This document shows positions 58,029-64,000 of a stretch of DNA of 64,000 nucleotides, piece by piece. Where the stretch lies: positions 3,119 through 67,118 of the forward strand of contig LNAC01001241.1 of NCBI GenBank assembly GCA_002007465.1, written 5' to 3'. Origin of the DNA: Ailurus styani. Its lineage: Eukaryota; Chordata; Mammalia; Carnivora; Ailuridae. The position numbers and the translations under genes are program-made. Below the pieces are notes generated by a model. It worked only from the letters and a program-made list of their open reading frames with translations. It was not told the origin of the DNA and did not search any database. Positions within the stretch are counted from its first letter, which is position 1; each line of letters begins with the position of its first letter.

Positions 58029-58224
58029 GGCGCCTGGGTGGCTCAGTGGGTTAAAGCCTCTGCCTTTGGCTCAGGTCATGATCCCAGGGTCCTGGGATCG
58101 AGGCCCACATCAGGCTGCCTGCTTAGTGGGGAGCCTGCTTCCTCCTCTCTCTGCCTGCCTCTCTGCCTACTTGTGATCTCTCTCTTTCTCTGTCAAGTAA
58201 ATTAAAAAAAAAAATCTTAAAAAA
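58029..58224 (+). mobile_element. Can-SINE, full length
   Basis: Young-form head, CT-rich middle and a variable A-rich tail. Flanks ATAATATAAAATTCAG (58013-58028) and ATAATTTAATATTCAG (58225-58240) differ at two of 16 positions. Confidence 0.96.
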
Positions 58225-58240
58225 ATAATTTAATATTCAG

Positions 58241-59357
58241 TGAGAATAACCTTGGGTTTTGCTGAAGTGACCCATAACATCCACTTTCTGAGCTCCTTCT
58301 GTATAGCTTGAGTTTTAATGTATAACCCATAAACTTCCAATTTTCTAAGACAGTCCTCTAAAAGTACTTATAATTTTAATATATATAGGAAGATATCATG
58401 TCTAAAACAAAGATCAAATAATTCACTAGGAGTATTTAATAAAAATAGGCATTATTCATTTTTATAAGATCAAAATTTATAAAATCCATTCCAAGCAATT
58501 TTTCAGTGACACTCAGAAATTTTGTAGATTTATGATTGAATGTGTTCTTTTGTACTCTTGATAGGAGAGAATAGAAATTCAAAAAAATAATGTTATATAA
58601 GTCAATGAATGTTTAAAATTAATTTCTTAAATTAAGATAAAATAATCAAATTTATGTTTTATACTCCATATGTAGTAATGAATATATATGGTTATATATA
58701 GCATATCGAATATGTGTCTAAATAAAATATATATGTAAATACAGCTTGATATAGTAACTATAGCTTCTTCTAAAAATGTACTTTAGATGTCCCCTTTAAA
58801 AAGTGAAAAAAAGATGTACTCAGTTTATTTGAGATTTTGTGCTTTATTTTGTTGCTATTGCAAAATAACATTAAATAAGCATGTGTTTTCAACATTCAGC
58901 AGACTTACAGAAAGTTTTTGTGCCTACACGAGATTGTCCTGAGACTATATTTCAAAGCAATGGGATAAAGAGGCGTTTTACAACACATGTTTTAAAGTAA
59001 TTCTTTAAGCCTGTAAAACCACATTTAGGCACATTTTTTCCTTTCAAGTAAACAGTAAAATATATTCTTGAGCTAATCCTGGATTTGGATTGGTTTTTTA
59101 AAAAGCTTTGTAGTAAACTTCGTAACCATTAAATAGTAAATCATCAGCATCCGAAAGAGTTCCTTTGGTAAAACAATGTTTGTTGAGGTGTATGCAAGTC
59201 CTCAAAGAAAAAACCAGAGTTGGACAGTAAAGTGATCAAAACAGATTTCATCCAGGACTATTGCAGTTGGTGAGAAAAGACATCAATATAAAACTAGGCT
59301 CAATTCTGGAAAAAAGTGTAGAAAAATGGGAATTTATACCAAGGAGTCAGTAAATAG
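58241..59357. other. Unclassified AT-rich DNA
   Basis: Very AT-rich, with TATA-type low complexity at 58675-58740. Nothing else recognised. Confidence 0.45.
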
Positions 59358-59372
59358 AAATCACTAAGAGGA

Positions 59373-59548
59373 GGCTGCCTGCTGGCTCAGTAGGTTAATG
59401 GATGGACTCTGGTTTCAGGATGGGTTGTGATCTTGCATCAAGGGATTGAGCCCCACACTGGGCTTCATGTTCAGCACAGTCTACTTATGACTCTCTCTCC
59501 CTCTCCTTCTGCCTTTCCCCACCATGCGTTTTCTCTCTCTCTCACACA

Positions 59549-59579
<31 letters not shown>

Positions 59580-59629
59580 ACAAACAAACAAACAAACAAA
59601 CAAACAAACAAATACATAAATCTTTAAAA
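59373..59629 (+). mobile_element. Older Can-SINE with expanded tail
   Basis: Diverged head GGCTGCCTGCTGGCTCAGTAGGTTAATGG, B-box-like 'agggattgagcccc', CT-rich middle, then an expanded TAAA/CAAA tail. Flanks AAATCACTAAGAGGA (59358-59372) and AAATCACCAAGAGGA (59630-59644) differ at one base. Confidence 0.95.
59547..59612. repeat. (ATAA)n(CAAA)n compound microsatellite
   Basis: About eight ATAA units followed by about eight CAAA units, grown from the SINE tail. Confidence 0.97.
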
Positions 59630-59644
59630 AAATCACCAAGAGGA

Positions 59645-61749
59645 AATATCAGAGGATGGGAGGATTCTTCTCAAAGATAAGTCAGGAAGATCAGACATCC
59701 CCTGGGGGAGGGTAGAAGATGAGGAGCCTAATCAGATATCCAGGGTTATTATGCATCAAGGGTAGAGGGTTCTTGCTAAAACTGAGTTTTACAGTGAACT
59801 GGTCAGAGGGAACCAGGAGAAGGTTCAGGGGCGTGACTAAATTTTGGTCAAGCAAAGAATCTTCGTGGTGTCTACAGTTCAGAATACACATGTATGTATG
59901 CACACACACACATACACTCAATGCCACTAGCATTTCAGAGATAGCATTAATGTTAAAATATTCACGAAAATTACACAAAGTAAAAAATAAGCTGTTACAT
60001 AATTGTATAATAATTAATAAACAATAAGAAGTGGAAATCAAGCTTTTGAACTCCACAGCTGATAAGATGATTTGTATGTCTTCACAAAGACTGACGACTA
60101 TTGAATGGGAAAGAAGATCACTTCTTTGTCTGACAAATGAGTCGCTGAGGTAAACTCATTTCCTCAGCATCATGACTCTGCTTGTAAACACTAGTAAACA
60201 AAAGCACAACTAAACAAGATGCTCTTCTTAATTACATGGGTTACTGAGCTCTAGAGACTCCTGTCTGTTGGAGGCAATAGTATGGGATGAAGTTTCCCAC
60301 CCTCACCAGACAACCCATACTAAGTAAACAACGGGCAACAGAAGACAATAGGCCCTCATTGTTTGCAGTGACCAGGAGAACTTTGTCCAGACTTATGTCT
60401 ACACTTTTCCTCTTGATTTCAATCCATGTCCCTATGGGCAAGGCCAGTCCAGGGGTCCCCAGTGAGTGTGGGTGTTAATGGGTTTCTCACCTCTAGAAAT
60501 ATGCTGTACTAACATTAATATACTGATAGGCTTCCTGAATCACCAAATGTTGGGAGTTGTTTCACTACAAAATAAATAGGGGATTTTATCTTAGGAAACC
60601 ATTAAATGCTATTTTTCTGAAGCCTGTTGTTCCAAGACATTTTTAAGTAGATAAAGTGTATCATATTTATCATTAAGATGAATCTTAGAACAATCTCAGG
60701 GGAAACCACAGAGGTCAATGAAGCCATAAGACAGCGTTGCCAGGGGTGGATCAGGGGCCTTTTTCCAGGTGTATCTGAAGGTGTTGGGGAGGCCCTCTCT
60801 GATTTAACAAGGTTTTCGATACTAGGAATTTTGAACACACTTTTTTTGGTCTATTTACTACACTCGTTAATTTGCCAATTATCTATTCATGATCTTCCCT
60901 CAATCTCTGTTAGAATACTTTTCCTCTGATTGTCAGCAACTCCATAGATATTAGTTCATTCTATTACCTATTTTCCATATCTTTCTTAGTGTGTTTTTAA
61001 AATGTATTTGTTCTTGGTTTTCATGATGTAAAAGTTTATAAATCTCATGGACTCAAATCTATTTTCTCTGCAAATTTTCTTCTTTTAATATTCAATATAA
61101 TGTCTGTCTCTTCTCAAGGCTACACAGAAATGTGCTATATAAATATTTTCTTCCATCACTTTTATGCTTTTATCTATTAGATAGAAATCAACCATAATAT
61201 TCAGTTTCCTTTATTGCTTTTTATTATTATCTGTTGACTAAATCAGACAAGAAACAAAGAAAATTATCAATTCTATCTCTGTTACTGTGTTTTGATTGAA
61301 CTTTCATTGCATTTCTTATGAGATACATATTTTTATCTAATTGTATGGTATCTTATTTGACATGCAATGGTTCATGAATCATATGAATTGTGTTTATGTC
61401 ATCAATAATATTAAAGTTATTAGAAAGCTGTATTAAATATATCATTCAACATTTCTTTGAATGCTTACTTTCTTGGATTCTACTTGGTTTAGTATACTTT
61501 CAAAACTTTCAGTGGGAAGACAATCTAGAATAAGATTTGTTGAATTTTGCTTACATTTTTGAAGGGTTAAATAGCAGTACAAGTTCCCTGAGCACCATGA
61601 TCTTTATCTAGATTATGGGGTTGTTCTGTTGTTCAGTCCTGTTTATGTTTTTCTGACATTTCCACGAAGGGGATTGAATTCATTTATCCCATAGGTTTTC
61701 AAATGAGGGTCAATTTACAAGATATTTAAAGATATGAAACCCTAATGTT
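59645..61749. other. Unclassified; weak L1-like text at the end
   Basis: ORFs of 102 (plus) and 121 codons (minus) overlap at 59691-60056 with no domains. About 60960-61700 is AT-rich and weakly resembles antisense L1. I would not name it without a search. Confidence 0.35.
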
Positions 61750-62330
61750 ACTGACTTGGGTCCTTTGGCTTTCCAAGCAAGAGAAATTTACTAGGGGCCA
61801 AACAGGAATTCCAGGTGAGGCTTTTATTGGGTCTTACATGCTAGCACAAGGGAGAGAGCATAAAGGGAAAACGTCCTTCAGTCTGACTCTCAGAACAAAG
61901 GCTGGAAAGTTTTAAAGGGGCTGAGGTGGGAAAGGGGAGAGATCTAAACATGTTGGAACAGGGAGTAGAGGAGGTTGAGTGTGCAGGCACAGTGGACATA
62001 ACCTGCTTCTATGTACATTGCATGTCTCCTTAACATGTTCAATCTCCCCCACCCCTAACCTGAGCATGATTTTTAGGAAGGGGAGGAATTGGTGAAAGTT
62101 CAGCATTGGGTCCATCTTGGTGCAGGCTAATTTGGTCCAGTCTTCACCAGTTTTCCTAGTCCTTCTTTTTAGTGGGCATCCTCCCTTCCATTCTTGCAAG
62201 ATATACTATTCAAGGGCATCAAGTTTTAGGTTTCCTAGAAAATATGCTACTCAAGGGACATAGCTATCCAGGAACTCCGGACTTGACTTGACTCTTGGGT
62301 TTGAGGGGACCTCAGTCCAGTCCCTGCTCT
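61750..62330. other. Possible LTR-derived stretch
   Basis: More GC-rich than its flanks, with purine-rich runs ('gtgggaaaggggagagatc') and a 41-bp-period repeat of AT(A/G)CTA(T/C)TCAAGGG at 62203-62216 and 62244-62257. The texture suggests a decayed LTR or ERV piece, but no termini or signals are certain. Confidence 0.25.
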
Positions 62331-62824
62331 GTCTCACCAAATTAATTAATTGCTTGGTACTTACAGGCTCAATGACTAGTATGTGGAATCACTAGTGTAT
62401 TGCAAAATTTAAAAAATCTAAATAGGAATACCTATACATGATGTGATAAATGTTCACACTTTGAACACAGATTTCATAGTATCCATCAACTTCACCAGGG
62501 ATGAAACACATAAATCCCTTCTCAATGACTGGAAGAGAACTGTGAGGTCTTTGGAATGTAAACTTCACCTTTCTGCCGAAAACAGTTTTAATGACTCCAT
62601 CATCTTTTGGTCAACCATGGGCAGATTCTTGACTGCGTGCTGCTCAAAGGCAGTTCTTATGCCCCATCTGCATCACCTCCTATTCCAGTTCGTTCCTGGA
62701 TCATTTTTTAGGAGGTATCTCTCCACTGCTCAGTTAGGAAAATTAGAACTCATTTTCATAATGGAATAAATAGAGCATAATTACAAGGTAAAGTAGCTTC
62801 AGTAAAATCATATGATCTAATCAG
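62331..62824. other. Unclassified DNA
   Basis: A 108-codon plus-strand ORF (62443-62769) has no recognisable domain, signal peptide or exon context. Nothing else seen. Confidence 0.35.
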
Positions 62825-62935
62825 GCAATGAACAGGTATTTATGGAACAACTTTTATGGACTTAGCGTGGAGTCTAGGTTGTATAAAGGTGACAAAGTGC
62901 CTGCTTTACTTTGAAGAAAACAGGACCATAACACA
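62825..62935 (+). mobile_element. MIR-family element, sense
   Basis: Reads 'gtatttatggaacaactttta', 'ataaaggtgacaaagtgcctgc' and 'agaaaacaggaccataacac'. This resembles the MIR-type layout also seen at 40355-40462. Diverged, and limits are approximate. Confidence 0.5.
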
Positions 62936-63404
62936 TGAATCATTCAGAGAATAATCATAGCTAAGAACATTACACTGAGAAGCATCATTAGTATGTGTAA
63001 TAGAAATCAAGTGATAGTAGGAATATTGTGTCAGGAAGTTAAGTTCAAACCTTTCACAAAGGGGAGAATTCAAGCCAGACTTTGATCAATTCATTCAAAG
63101 GGGGCAACAGAAAGAGCTACAGTGAGGAAAAAAAAAAGTTTATTGGGATTGAAGAATCACAATTTGGGGAACACAGATTCAGTAGTAACCAGTAACAGTC
63201 CCACCTGCGTCATGAAAGCAAGGACATTTTATGAGAAAGAAGAGGGGTCAATTACATGAGGTGGATAAAAGGAAAAAAAAAATGGCCAATTTGTACTAGC
63301 AGGCTGAGCTGCTTTAGGTTATATATTGATCAATTGTTCTATTGGTGTTAACAAATGAATTTATTCCTGCTGTGTATTAGTAAACTATTCTGTCTTCAGA
63401 AAGT

Positions 63405-63970
63405 TCACCCCAACAGTTGTATGGTCAAGATGCAGTTGTCTTGTTGACTACCTACCACCCATTGACAAGTCCTTGAAGAAGGCAGAGTGACCTTCCTCTG
63501 GAAACTCCGCTGCCTGATGTTCATACTTTGCTAAGGGCAAAAGGCAACCCTTGCCCCAACCCATCCCCCCCCCGGTCCCCAGGATCCTGTAAGTCTACTT
63601 TAACATATAAAAATTCCTTTGGAAGCTTCCTTTATCTCTAAACCTCCCAAGCATGTGACTCACTGATATATATCTGAAGGGTCTCATGACTAAGGGCTTA
63701 TTAGACAGTAATCCATGACCTTTTCCCAACATTAGCTAGCCCACTCAAGATCCTGGAGACCTTGCTTCCAAAATTCTTTGGAGACTACTCTCCCTAATAC
63801 CCTCCCAACTTGGAAGTATATAATGGACCACTCCTCACGACCCCAGTGCAACTCTTTCTGCCCACAGATCCTGTCCCCGCATTTCAATAAAATCACCTTT
63901 TTGCACCAAAGATGTCTCAAGAATTCTTTCTGGGCTGCCAGCTTCAAACCCTAATGTCTTTTCTACATCA
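63405..63970 (+). mobile_element. ERV LTR with TATA and poly(A) signal
   Basis: A TATA-type box TATATAA lies at 63817-63823 and the poly(A) signal AATAAA at 63886-63891, spaced as in short-R ERV1-type LTRs. The segment from 'gtgcaactctttctgcccac' to 'gatgtctcaagaattctttc' matches a pattern I associate with carnivore ERV1 LTRs. The 3' end is probably the CA at 63969-63970. The 5' end is uncertain: an A-rich, polypurine-like run at 63264-63283 followed by TGG could mark a start near 63284. No primer-binding site follows, so it may be solitary. The 71-codon minus ORF over it is not a gene. Confidence 0.6.
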
Positions 63971-64000
63971 TAAGCATTATACATTGAATTGTGGACCCAG

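Noticed and set aside
62443..62769. 108-codon ORF as a small gene
   Set aside because: There is no domain, start context or splice evidence. ORFs of this size occur by chance in 64 kb.

Overview
The window looks like nuclear DNA of a carnivoran mammal, most likely a mustelid or other musteloid. The main evidence is about two dozen copies of Can-SINE, a tRNA-Lys-related carnivore SINE of about 190-230 bp with a tRNA-like head, a CT-rich middle and an AATAAA/poly(A) tail. The youngest copies carry the head variant GTGGGTTAAAGCCTCTGC, which I associate with mustelids. Old L1, MIR, MER5A-like, MaLR-like and ERV-L-like relics fill in the rest. The species assignment is an inference.

I found no convincing protein-coding gene, RNA gene, CpG-island promoter, CRISPR array or operon. 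All long ORFs are either inside repeats (SINE translations, His-Thr runs from CA repeats, Pro/Leu/Phe runs from a GGAA repeat, L1 ORF2 remnants) or short chance frames. The window is best read as intergenic DNA or the inside of a very large intron. Whether any stretch is exonic cannot be settled from sequence alone.

Layout. 1-9 kb: a truncated minus-strand SINE, an old plus-strand L1 ORF2 scrap, two plus-strand SINEs, one MIR, and a GC-richer unexplained stretch near 4.3-4.7 kb. 9-14.4 kb: stacked antisense L1 fragments holding three older SINEs and a (TG)n tract. 14.4-24 kb: mostly unclassified DNA with a MIR, a (GA)22 tract, a young SINE, a MaLR-like LTR and an exact 33-bp repeat pair. 24-29.3 kb: a triple nest of insertions, then a decayed plus-strand L1 carrying several SINEs, one of them a dimer. 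30.7-35 kb: a SINE, an unexplained GC-rich patch, an ERV-L-like remnant with a recognisable dUTPase motif, and an L1 scrap with an inverted SINE pair. 36-51 kb: scattered young SINEs, antisense L1 3' ends, MER5A, MIRs, small tandem duplications, a GGAA tract and a tandem double SINE at one target site. 51-56.9 kb: a long antisense L1M with a recognisable reverse-transcriptase motif and a GC-rich 5' region. 57-64 kb: unclassified DNA, two SINEs, and an LTR with a TATA box and poly(A) signal at the right edge.

No new multi-gene system is visible. The unusual material lies in how mobile elements were inserted: a dimeric SINE under one target-site duplication, two SINEs at one site with three copies of that site, a SINE with a 24-bp duplication between its promoter boxes, SINE heads without tails, and deep nests. 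Family names come from pattern recognition and were not confirmed by a database search. Boundaries marked approximate are by eye.
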